A model generated the notes under the pieces. That model was not told where the DNA came from. It did not search any database and saw only the letters and a program-made list of their open reading frames with translations. A DNA stretch of 40,024 nucleotides, from positions 1-40,024 of the forward strand of contig JAHIYU010000177.1 of the NCBI GenBank assembly GCA_018814885.1, given 5' to 3'. Both the position numbers and the translations under genes were made by a program. Positions 33,512 to 40,024 of this stretch are shown here, piece after piece (the stretch's first letter is position 1; every line of letters begins with the position of its first letter). The DNA is from a bacterium. Lineage in GTDB: Bacteria > Krumholzibacteriota > Krumholzibacteriia > LZORAL124-64-63.

Positions 33512-33866
33512 ACCCAGTGACGATTCCCCCTTCCGCTCCCGCTTCCGGGATCCTGGGTCGGGAGCCTTTTCGCTGCGCCAGTATCTCCGTTGCCGGGATG
33601 AGCTCTTCCAGCGGATCGTGGTCACGGTCGTCCAGTCCTGCTTCGTGGTCTTCCTGGTGATGTTCAGCCGGACCCTCCATCGCATGTTCGAATCCCACGG
33701 GCAGGGCGTGGCCGGCTGGGTGGAAATCGTCTGTCAAGTCCTGTTGCTGCTGTTCGTCCTGCTCTTCGTCGGGCGGGTGGTGAACAATGTACGCAACATC
33801 AAGTGGTTGCGCGGTGAGATGACCCGCTTGCGCCGGGAAACGGACAGTCTGGACACGAGGGGTTGA
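33486..33866 (+). CDS. Two-helix membrane protein, unknown
   Basis: 126 aa. After a basic, polar N-terminus (about 1-42), two hydrophobic segments appear (about 44-60 and 76-97), the second very leucine/valine rich, followed by a charged helix (R-G-E-M-T-R-L-R-R-E-T-D-S-L). AGGA lies about eight bases before the ATG. The gene overlaps the preceding one by 26 bases, so translation is probably coupled. No domain is recognised. The sigma-54 promoter of the polysaccharide operon starts 15 bases after its stop. Confidence 0.6.
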   Translation: MLITRKSRKPSDDSPFRSRFRDPGSGAFSLRQYLRCRDELFQRIVVTVVQSCFVVFLVMFSRTLHRMFESHGQGVAGWVEIVCQVLLLLFVLLFVGRVVNNVRNIKWLRGEMTRLRRETDSLDTRG

Positions 33867-33881
33867 TGCCCCGCCGCGATG

Positions 33882-33897
33882 TGGCACCCTCCTTGCA
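33882..33897 (+). promoter_or_regulatory. Consensus sigma-54 (-24/-12) promoter
   Basis: TGGCAC (33882-33887), five bases, TTGCA (33893-33897): an exact match to the core TGGCAC-N5-TTGCW. GG and GC are separated by ten bases. Transcription would start near 33908, about 40 bases before the ATG of the UDP-sugar dehydrogenase, in the only gap before this operon. A sigma-54 activator gene begins at 39370. Confidence 0.82.
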
Positions 33898-33947
33898 AAC
33901 GGGTACCTGGACCCCTCACGAACACCATCGGTCTCATAAAGGATAAC

Positions 33948-35243
33948 ATGAAGATCTGCAACAAGTTCGAGAGCAGGGAAGCGCGTCTGGCCGTCATCGG
34001 GCTGGGCTATGTCGGGTTGCCGCTCGCCATGGAATACACCAAGCAGGGTTTCGAGGTGGTCGGTATCGATCTGATGCGGGAAAAGGTCGGCCAGCTGAAC
34101 CGTGGCGAGAGCTACATCATCGATGTTCCCTCCGCGGACGTGCAGAGCGCCTTGGCGACAGGGCGCTTCAAGGCGACGACCGAGGCCGCTGATCTCGCGA
34201 CCTGCGACAGCGTGAACATCTGCGTGCCGACGCCGCTGGGCAAGACGCAGGATCCGGACATGACCTACATACAGTCGGCGGTCGACGCGATCGTGCCGCA
34301 CCTGCACAGGGGCATGCTCGTCATCCTGGAGAGCACGACCTATCCGGGCACCTGCGAGGAAGTGATCCTGCCGCGCCTGGCCGAGACGGGCCTGATCGTG
34401 GGGGAGGATTTCTATCTGGCCTTCTCGCCGGAGCGGGTGGATCCCGGCAACCCGGTCTACCACACCAGGAACATCCCCAAGGTGGTCGGCGGCGTCACTC
34501 CGGACTGCACGGCCGCGGCGGCCTGTCTCTACGGTCAGGTGATGGATGCGGTGGTGCCGGTCTCGACGGCCCGCGTCGCCGAGACCGTCAAGCTCCTGGA
34601 GAACACCTACCGCAGCGTGAACATCGGCCTGGTGAACGAGATCGCCCTGCTCTGCAACTCGATGGACATCGACGTCTGGGAAGTGATCGAGGCCGCCAGC
34701 ACGAAGCCGTTCGGCTTCATGCCCTTCTATCCCGGTCCCGGGCTGGGCGGCCACTGCATTCCCATCGATCCGTTCTATTTCTCCTGGAAGGCGAAGCAGG
34801 TCGGCATGGAGGCGCGTTTCATCGAGCTGGCCGGACACGTGAACGGATCGATGCCGCGGCACGTGGTCAATCTGGTGGCCGACGCCCTCAACGAGGTGAT
34901 GCGCTCGATCAAGGGCAGCCGCATCCTGGTCGTCGGCGTGGCGTACAAGCCCGACATCGACGACGTGCGGGAATCCCCGGCCCTGGATATCATGGAGATG
35001 CTGCACAAGCGCGGGGGAGAGGTCTGGTGGCACGACCCCCATGTCGAGGCGCTGAGCGGCTTGACCGGAATACGGAAACTGGATACCTGGTCGGTCGCGG
35101 CCCTGGACGGCTTCGACGCGGCCGTGATCGTGACGCCCCACCGGGGCGTGGACCACGGGCTGCTGCTGGAGGCGGGGCCCATGATCATCGACACACGCAA
35201 TGCGCTCAAGGGCAGGCGCAGTGACAAGCTGGTGCGGTTGTAA
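33948..35243 (+). CDS. UDP-sugar 6-dehydrogenase (UDP-GlcNAc/UDP-ManNAc dehydrogenase type)
   Basis: 431 aa. It oxidises C6 of a UDP-sugar to the uronic acid in two NAD steps. The Rossmann motif V-I-G-L-G-Y-V-G-L-P lies near residue 14. C-V-P-T-P, E-S-T-T-Y-P-G-T, F-S-P-E-R-V-D-P-G and the active-site cysteine in GPGLGGHCIPIDPFY are conserved. These last segments resemble WbpA/WbpO-type enzymes acting on UDP-GlcNAc (or its GalNAc/ManNAc relatives) more than UDP-glucose dehydrogenases, but substrate choice is inferred. AAAGGAT precedes ATG 33948. The gene leads a compact operon with an epimerase and an export protein, controlled by the sigma-54 promoter at 33882. Confidence 0.9.
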   Translation: MKICNKFESREARLAVIGLGYVGLPLAMEYTKQGFEVVGIDLMREKVGQLNRGESYIIDVPSADVQSALATGRFKATTEAADLATCDSVNICVPTPLGKTQDPDMTYIQSAVDAIVPHLHRGMLVILESTTYPGTCEEVILPRLAETGLIVGEDFYLAFSPERVDPGNPVYHTRNIPKVVGGVTPDCTAAAACLYGQVMDAVVPVSTARVAETVKLLENTYRSVNIGLVNEIALLCNSMDIDVWEVIEAASTKPFGFMPFYPGPGLGGHCIPIDPFYFSWKAKQVGMEARFIELAGHVNGSMPRHVVNLVADALNEVMRSIKGSRILVVGVAYKPDIDDVRESPALDIMEMLHKRGGEVWWHDPHVEALSGLTGIRKLDTWSVAALDGFDAAVIVTPHRGVDHGLLLEAGPMIIDTRNALKGRRSDKLVRL

Positions 35244-35272
35244 CCCGCCGGCGCCATCATGGAGGATATCGG

Positions 35273-36217
35273 ATGCAGAAGGCCTTGGTGACCGGAGGAG
35301 CGGGCTTCATCGGCTCGCATCTCGCCGCGGCGCTCGTGGAGCGCGGCTGGGACGTTACCGTCCTGGACAATCTGTCCACGGGCAAGTTGGCGAACATGGA
35401 CACGTTCCGCGACAGGGTGAGGTTCGTGGAGGGATCGATCGCCGACGCCGCGACGGTGCAGGACTGCTGCCGCGGCGTGGATGTCGTCTTCCATCAGGCG
35501 GCCCTCGCCTCGGTGCCGCGGAGCGTCGATGATCCGTTCACCTCCAACCTGCACAACATAGACGGGACGTTGCAAGTCCTGCTGGCGGCGCGGGACGCCG
35601 GGGTGAAGCGACTGGTCTATGCGGCCAGCAGCTCCGCCTACGGCGACTCCCCGACGCTGCCCAAACGCGAGGATATGCCCAGCGCGCCCATGTCACCCTA
35701 CGCGGTACAGAAATACGTGGGCGAGCTGTACCTGAAGGTCTTCGCGGATCTGTACGGCCTCAGCTCGGTGGGATTGAGGTACTTCAACGTGTTCGGCCCC
35801 CGGCAGGATCCCACCAGCCAGTACGCCGCGGTGGTCCCCATTTTCATCACCAAGCTGCTCGCCGGCGAGTCCCCGACCGTCAACGGCGACGGCAGCTATT
35901 CCCGCGACTTCACCTATATCGACAACGTTGTCCATGCTAATATGTGCGCGGCCGAAGCGCCCGACCCGGGCGGTATCACCGTGAACATCGCCTGCGGCGA
36001 CCGCTTCACGCTGAACGAACTGTACGAGGCGATCCAGGAATTCGTGGGCACGCGCCTGGAGCCCATGCACGGACCGGCCAGGACAGGCGACGTGCCGCAT
36101 TCGCAGGCGGACATCGCCCTGGCACGAGAGGTCATCGGCTACACGCCCCAGATCGATTTCACGACGGGCTTGTCTCGCACGGTGGCCTGGTACAAGGAAC
36201 AATCGGCCCGGGTATGA
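35273..36217 (+). CDS. NAD-dependent sugar-nucleotide epimerase (extended SDR)
   Basis: 314 aa. The Rossmann start has T-G-G-A-G-F-I-G-S-H and L-D-N-L-S-T-G-K. Catalytic Ser and the Y-x3-K pair lie in A-A-S-S-S-A-Y-G and S-P-Y-A-V-Q-K. The R-Y-F-N-V-F-G-P-R-Q-D-P motif and R-D-F-T-Y-I-D-N-V resemble UDP-glucose/UDP-GlcNAc 4-epimerases of the WbpP/Gne group. It would supply a galacto-configured donor. It follows the dehydrogenase by 29 bases with GGAGGAT before the start and overlaps an alternative start of the next gene. The exact substrate cannot be set by sequence reading. Confidence 0.9.
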   Translation: MQKALVTGGAGFIGSHLAAALVERGWDVTVLDNLSTGKLANMDTFRDRVRFVEGSIADAATVQDCCRGVDVVFHQAALASVPRSVDDPFTSNLHNIDGTLQVLLAARDAGVKRLVYAASSSAYGDSPTLPKREDMPSAPMSPYAVQKYVGELYLKVFADLYGLSSVGLRYFNVFGPRQDPTSQYAAVVPIFITKLLAGESPTVNGDGSYSRDFTYIDNVVHANMCAAEAPDPGGITVNIACGDRFTLNELYEAIQEFVGTRLEPMHGPARTGDVPHSQADIALAREVIGYTPQIDFTTGLSRTVAWYKEQSARV

Positions 36218-36243
36218 GCTACGGGCGCCGAACGGGGGAAAAG

Positions 36244-37200
36244 ATGTCACGCAGTCTCTGCATCGCGACGTTCATGTTGGCCCTGGCCATGTTCGCCATG
36301 ACGGCCGCCGCACAGCCGGGCGAGAGCCTCGCCGAATACCGTCTCGGCGCGGGTGATGTCGTGCAGCTGAACGTGCTGCAGCAGCCATCCCTGGACCGGA
36401 GCCTGCTCATCAGGCCGGACGGCACCGCGGTCATCCCGCTGGTGGGCGAAGTGGAGATGGCGGGCCTGACGGTCTCCGGGGCCGAGGAACTCGTCCGGCA
36501 GAAACTGCGCCTTTTCAACCATGACATCGTCGACATCTCGCTCACGGTGACCCAGTACAACGCCCTGCGCATCTACGTCCTCGGCGCCGTGGTCGCACCC
36601 GGCAGCTTCACCTTCGATTCATCGCCGACCTTGTGGGACGTCCTGCGCGAAGCCGGCGGCGCCGACCCCGGCGCCAACCTGGCCGCGGTGCGCGTCATCT
36701 CGATCACCGGCAACACCACGACCACGCAGACCTATGACCTCACGGGACTGATCACCGGCACGGGCGGCGCTCCCCAGATCTTCCTGAGAGCCGGCGATAC
36801 GGTGATCGTGCCCGGCGAGGAGGGTCTGGCCGCGGCGCCGGACACGGGCGTGCAGGTCTTCGGCGGCGTGGCGTCTCCCGGCACCTACTCCCTCACCGAG
36901 CCCACGCGGCTGATGACGGTGCTCATGCTCGCGGGTTCGCCCCTGGAAGCCGCGGCCCTCGACAGGATCTGGTGGGTGCACGACACCGGCGGCGGTCGTT
37001 ACAGCTCGCGCCTGATCGACATCTCGAGATTCATCGAGAAGGGGGACATGTCCGGCAACCCGCTGATACATCCCGGTGACACGATCGAGGTGAAGCGCAG
37101 CGTCCCGGGTTTCTTCCGCACGGTCTACCCGCTGATTCTCGGCTCCATCTCCACGGCTGCGGCGATCATCTTCACCATCGACCGCGTCAGCAATCGCTAA
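36244..37200 (+). CDS. Polysaccharide export protein (Wza type)
   Basis: 318 aa. A signal peptide (residues 1-23, ending in T-A-A-A-Q) is followed by the export domain (Y-R-L-G-A-G-D-V-V-Q-L-N-V, L-I-R-P-D-G-T-A-V-I-P-L-V-G-E-V) and two SLBB-like repeats (V-L-G-A-V-V-A-P-G-S-F-T-F and V-F-G-G-V-A-S-P-G-T-Y-S-L). A C-terminal hydrophobic helix (about 293-312) resembles the outer-membrane helix of Wza. No lipobox cysteine is visible at the signal-peptide end, unlike E. coli Wza. GGGGG five bases upstream supports ATG 36244; ATG 36214 overlaps the epimerase stop. It would form the outer-membrane exit for glycan. No Wzc-type kinase follows. Confidence 0.9.
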   Translation: MSRSLCIATFMLALAMFAMTAAAQPGESLAEYRLGAGDVVQLNVLQQPSLDRSLLIRPDGTAVIPLVGEVEMAGLTVSGAEELVRQKLRLFNHDIVDISLTVTQYNALRIYVLGAVVAPGSFTFDSSPTLWDVLREAGGADPGANLAAVRVISITGNTTTTQTYDLTGLITGTGGAPQIFLRAGDTVIVPGEEGLAAAPDTGVQVFGGVASPGTYSLTEPTRLMTVLMLAGSPLEAAALDRIWWVHDTGGGRYSSRLIDISRFIEKGDMSGNPLIHPGDTIEVKRSVPGFFRTVYPLILGSISTAAAIIFTIDRVSNR

Positions 37201-37218
37201 CCTGCAGCTTGGCCCGTT

Positions 37219-38220
37219 TCACTCCAGGCCCGCGCCGTCGAGGCGCGGGCTTTCCGCGTGCGGGTCCGGGGGGTCGAAGAGAACGCGCCGGGCGCCGGCG
37301 AATACGGCCAAGCCGATCAGAACTGCCAGCCAGAGTGTGACCAGCCGCACGAGCAGAGCTACCGACAGGGCGGCACCGCGCGGTACGTCCAGGCTCGACA
37401 GCAGCAGGACGAGCGTGGCCTCGGTGCCGCCCAGACCGCCCGGGAGGAAGGCCAGCGAGCCGGCGAGGGTGGCCGCGGCATAGATGAACACGGAGGGCCC
37501 GAGTCCGATGTGGTGACCCAGGTGCCCGCAGATGAGCCAGAGGCTGAGACACTCGCAGAACCAGGCCGCCACGCTCAACGACAGGGATGCGGCGGCGGTC
37601 GAACCGCTGGTCACTGCGGGCAGCCAATTCAACGTGTCGCGTACCTCCTCGGCGCGGTCACGCAGTCGGGACGACCGGGAGAGGCGGGAGATCATGGCCG
37701 TCTGCAGCCGCCCGGAGCGCAGGGAAGCCACGGCCAGCACCAGGATGAGCAGGGCGCCTGCGCGGGCGGCGGTGCCTGCGAAAAGCCCATCCCACCAGAA
37801 GAGCCCCACGGCCGCGAGCAGCAGGATGGCCAGCACGTCGGTCAGCCTCTCGGCGATGAGCACCGACAGACCGGCCGACAAGGGAACGCCACGCTTGTCG
37901 CGCAGGTGCACGGCCTTGTAGATCTCACCCAGCTTGCCGGGAGTGACGACCATGGCGAAGGTCGCGAAGAACAGGGCCCAGGATTCGCGTCTGGGCACTT
38001 CGAGCGAGAGACGGCTAAGGTAAAGGCTCCAGCGGCCGAATCTCATGAGGTAATTGGCCAGTGAGAGACCCACCAGCAGCGGTATCCCGGTGGGCGGGAA
38101 GCGGGCCAGACCCTGGCGGAAATCGTGCCAGCCGAGCACGAATCCGAAGATGGCATAGACGAGGCATCCGGCCGTCAGCCAGAGCAGAAGAGGCTTGATA
38201 ACGTTGAGAGCGCGGTTCAT
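37219..38220 (-). CDS. Lysylphosphatidylglycerol synthase TM-domain (YbhN/AglD-like) membrane protein
   Basis: 333 aa with about eight hydrophobic segments. The motifs N-Y-L-M-R-F-G-R-W, T-P-G-K-L-G-E-I-Y-K, L-I-A-E-R-L-T-D and F-L-P-G-G-L-G-G-T-E-A are hallmarks of the flippase-like transmembrane domain family. Members are fused to lysyl-PG synthase or stand alone near glycan genes; a lipid or glycolipid flipping role is often proposed. GGGAGAA eight bases before ATG 38220 (minus strand) sets the start; a far upstream ATG at 38343 adds residues without a ribosome site. It converges on the export operon and is divergent from the second sugar transferase. Confidence 0.85.
   Translation of the reverse strand: MNRALNVIKPLLLWLTAGCLVYAIFGFVLGWHDFRQGLARFPPTGIPLLVGLSLANYLMRFGRWSLYLSRLSLEVPRRESWALFFATFAMVVTPGKLGEIYKAVHLRDKRGVPLSAGLSVLIAERLTDVLAILLLAAVGLFWWDGLFAGTAARAGALLILVLAVASLRSGRLQTAMISRLSRSSRLRDRAEEVRDTLNWLPAVTSGSTAAASLSLSVAAWFCECLSLWLICGHLGHHIGLGPSVFIYAAATLAGSLAFLPGGLGGTEATLVLLLSSLDVPRGAALSVALLVRLVTLWLAVLIGLAVFAGARRVLFDPPDPHAESPRLDGAGLE
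37228..37253 (+). terminator. Hairpin downstream of the export gene
   Basis: GCCCGCGCC (37228-37236) pairs perfectly with GGCGCGGGC (37242-37250) around GTCGA, followed by TTT. It lies 28 bases after the plus-strand stop and inside the 3' end of the opposing gene, so it could terminate the export operon. Confidence 0.55.
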
Positions 38221-38240
38221 CGATTCTCCCGAAGTTGCCG

Positions 38241-38262
38241 TCAGGTATCTACATATGCCTGA
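38241..38262. repeat. Inverted repeat in the divergent promoter region
   Basis: TCAGGTAT (38241-38248) and ATATGCCTGA (38253-38262) form an inverted repeat with a TG bulge and a four-base centre, in the 216-base gap between the flippase-like gene and the second sugar transferase. A second small dyad AAGGTT-TTGC-AACCTT lies at 38363-38378. Both could be operator sites. Confidence 0.35.
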
Positions 38263-38436
38263 TGGATAGGAAAAAATCAAGGCAGGAGGAGCGCCGCAGA
38301 TCGAGCTTGTATTTTCGGGCTTATTGGTGTAGTCTGAAGACATACACGCTCGGGAAATATTGAAGGTTTTGCAACCTTTGCGTCTGCGGATCGCATTTAC
38401 TGCTGTTCTTGCGGTGGGGCCCTGGGGGGAGAGGCA

Positions 38437-39228
38437 GTGAAGGGTTTGACGGGCACATATCGATCTGGCAGTGACGGCCGTCTGGGTCTGTATCCCGACG
38501 ATGAGCCGCTATCCGGGATGGGTTTGCTGGAGGCGCGGCGCCATCTCGAGGAATTCGACGTTCCCGAGGCGTCGCAGAACTATATCATCGGACCCAAGAG
38601 ATCCGTCGACATCGTCATTTCGGTTTTCGCCTTGATCCTGTTCGCGGTCTTGTTGCCGCTGATCGCCGTCGCGATCAAGATCGATTCCCGCGGACCCGTC
38701 TTCTTCCTGCAATCGCGCATCGGCATCGACCGGCGGCTGCGCCGCAAGTCGCCCTGCTCCACCTGCCCGGAGCGGCGGCGCGTGCTCTATCCCGGCAAAC
38801 CCTTCCGGATCTACAAGCTGCGCACCATGCGCCTGGACGCCGAGGCGACGGGCCCCCAGTGGGCCACCGAGAACGATTCGCGTATCACGCGCGTCGGGCG
38901 CATCCTCCGCAAGACGCGTCTCGACGAATTCCCGCAGTTCATGAATGTCCTGCGCGCCGAGATGAGCGTCATCGGGCCCCGCCCGGAGCGGCTGTGCTTC
39001 ATCAGGCAGCTGGAGCACGACATCCCCCTCTACCACGACCGTCTGATGATCCTGCCCGGCATCACCGGCCTCGCCCAGGTGATCAACGGCTACGATACGG
39101 ACGTCGATTCCGTCCGCCGCAAGGTCGCCCTGGACAAGCAGTACATCAGCAACATCGGCTGGCGCACGGACCTGCGCATCCTGCTGATGACCATCCGCAC
39201 CGTCCTGCAGGGCGAAGGCGCCCTCTGA
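38437..39228 (+). CDS. Undecaprenyl-phosphate sugar transferase with a CxxC insertion
   Basis: 263 aa, GTG start after GGGGGGAGAGG. An N-terminal cytoplasmic tail (about 1-52) precedes one membrane helix ([13 protein letters not shown]) and the transferase core: [40 protein letters not shown] and P-G-I-T-G-L-A-Q-V. Between the S-R-I-G and K-L-R-T-M motifs lies an extra segment (about 100-120) holding C-S-T-C, possibly a metal or redox site. The longer amphipathic insertion and N-tail suggest the subgroup found in large export loci. A sigma-54 activator follows it. Confidence 0.9.
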   Translation: MKGLTGTYRSGSDGRLGLYPDDEPLSGMGLLEARRHLEEFDVPEASQNYIIGPKRSVDIVISVFALILFAVLLPLIAVAIKIDSRGPVFFLQSRIGIDRRLRRKSPCSTCPERRRVLYPGKPFRIYKLRTMRLDAEATGPQWATENDSRITRVGRILRKTRLDEFPQFMNVLRAEMSVIGPRPERLCFIRQLEHDIPLYHDRLMILPGITGLAQVINGYDTDVDSVRRKVALDKQYISNIGWRTDLRILLMTIRTVLQGEGAL

Positions 39229-39283
39229 CCCGTCCAACGATCCTCCCGCGATGGGTGGTGGGTTCACGCCCGCCAACTGCGTC

Positions 39284-39312
39284 TTGCGCCGAGGAGGCGC
39301 CGGCCTGATAAT
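39284..39312 (+). promoter_or_regulatory. Possible sigma-70-type promoter of the response regulator
   Basis: GATAAT at 39307-39312 lies 17 bases after TTGCGC (39284-39289). The -10 is good and the -35 weak. A short inverted repeat CCGGA-GTCGT-TCCGG follows at about 39324-39338, between the promoter and the start codon. Confidence 0.35.
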
Positions 39313-39369
39313 CGCGTCCGAGATCCGGAGTCGTTCCGGTCGTATCACATCTGCTGGTTCGGAGATGCC

Positions 39370-40024
39370 ATGACGCCCCAGCTGCTCGTCATCGACGATC
39401 AAGCCCAGATCCGCCAGTTCCTGCGCGAGGCCCTCGGCGCCGAAGGTTACGCGGTGGAGACGGCCGGCACGGGCGACGAGGCCGTGACGCGGTTGACCGA
39501 GACCATACCCGACCTGGTGCTGCTCGATCTCAGGCTTCCGGACACCAGCGGCCTGGATCTGATGCGCGAGATCCATCGCCAGTTCCCCAGCATGTGCGTG
39601 GTCATGATGACCGCTTTCGGGGAGATCGAGACCGCGGTCAAGGCCATCAAGGCCGGCGCCTTCGACTTCATCCCCAAGCCCTTCAACCTCGAGCAGCTGC
39701 TGCACGTCATCAAGCGGGGGCTGGAGACGTCGCGACACGCCCGTGAGCTCTATACCTTGCGCCGCCAGGGCGACTCCTACTTGCATTCGCCGGGCATCGT
39801 CATGAGCACGGCCCCGGCGATGCAGGACATCTACGAGACCGTCCGCAAGGTCATCGTCGGCGACAAGACCACCATCCTCATCGAAGGGGAATCCGGCGTC
39901 GGCAAGGACGTGCTGGCGGGTTTGATACATGCGTCCTCGCCGCGCAGCGCCGAGTCGTTCCTGGAGATCAACTGCGCCGCCTTGCCGGAAAAGCTCCTCG
40001 AGAGCGAGCTCTTCGGGCACGAGC
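39370..40024 (+). CDS. NtrC-family sigma-54-dependent response regulator (3' truncated by window)
   Basis: 218 residues visible; the gene runs off the window. The receiver domain has the phosphate-accepting Asp53 in L-L-D-L-R-L-P-D, the acidic pair at D9-D10, Thr81 and Lys103 in P-K-P-F. The AAA+ domain begins near residue 143 with T-A-P-A-M-Q, Walker A G-E-S-G-V-G-K-D (173-180) and L-E-S-E-L-F-G-H-E. The GAFTGA loop that contacts sigma-54 would follow just beyond the end. Such proteins, phosphorylated by a sensor kinase, open sigma-54 promoters. GGAG precedes the ATG. The consensus sigma-54 promoter at 33882 is a likely target. Similar regulators are known next to exosortase/exopolysaccharide loci. 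Confidence 0.92.
   Translation, partial: MTPQLLVIDDQAQIRQFLREALGAEGYAVETAGTGDEAVTRLTETIPDLVLLDLRLPDTSGLDLMREIHRQFPSMCVVMMTAFGEIETAVKAIKAGAFDFIPKPFNLEQLLHVIKRGLETSRHARELYTLRRQGDSYLHSPGIVMSTAPAMQDIYETVRKVIVGDKTTILIEGESGVGKDVLAGLIHASSPRSAESFLEINCAALPEKLLESELFGHE

Overview
The window is a GC-rich bacterial chromosome segment with about 34 protein genes, five tRNA genes and one probable 6S RNA. The gene content suggests a Gram-negative (diderm) bacterium: a Wza-type polysaccharide exporter, a probable outer-membrane barrel protein, sigma-54 machinery, ZapA next to 6S RNA, and a short primary-type sigma factor like those of the FCB (Fibrobacteres-Chlorobi-Bacteroidetes) group. The first partial gene resembles a DUF4837 protein, also mostly an FCB family, and a myo-inositol-phosphate synthase is present. 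I infer an FCB-related lineage, but cannot name a species.

Layout. (1) 1-4281: end of a DUF4837-like gene, an NfeD membrane protease with its SPFH partner, a beta-barrel-like protein and an orphan ParA-type ATPase. (2) 4308-6364, minus strand: a metallo-beta-lactamase-fold hydrolase and inositol-3-phosphate synthase. (3) 6718-13722: surface-polysaccharide genes (DegT aminotransferase, undecaprenyl-phosphate sugar transferase, Gfo/Idh oxidoreductase, three glycosyltransferases) interrupted by tRNA-Gly, tRNA-Cys and tRNA-Leu. (4) 13919-33165: housekeeping core: dnaK, a primary-type sigma factor, tRNA-Val, thrS-infC-rpmI-rplT-pheS-pheT, a ZapB-like gene, zapA, 6S RNA, rny, folD, ispA, dxs, nadK, recN, then tRNA-Arg and two small membrane proteins. 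(5) 33948-40024: a second polysaccharide cluster: UDP-sugar dehydrogenase, epimerase, Wza-like exporter, an opposing flippase-like membrane protein, a second sugar transferase and the start of an NtrC-type sigma-54 response regulator that runs off the window.

How the parts fit. The two polysaccharide clusters look complementary. The dehydrogenase (cluster 5), oxidoreductase and aminotransferase (cluster 3) match three steps of a UDP-diacetamido-uronic-acid type pathway. The two sugar transferases would start lipid-linked chains, the glycosyltransferases extend them and the exporter secretes them. A consensus sigma-54 promoter lies just ahead of the dehydrogenase operon, and a sigma-54 activator gene sits at the end of the same cluster, suggesting a local regulatory circuit. 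The housekeeping core holds the best regulatory RNA features: an attenuator-like leader with competing helices before infC, a probable AUC start codon in infC, and the 6S RNA. The dnaK upstream region is crowded with promoter and dyad motifs.

I see no CRISPR array, insertion sequence, prophage or replication origin. The most notable leads are the infC leader and start codon, the sigma-54 circuit, the dnaK upstream dyads, and a tRNA-Val with C instead of the near-universal U at position 33.
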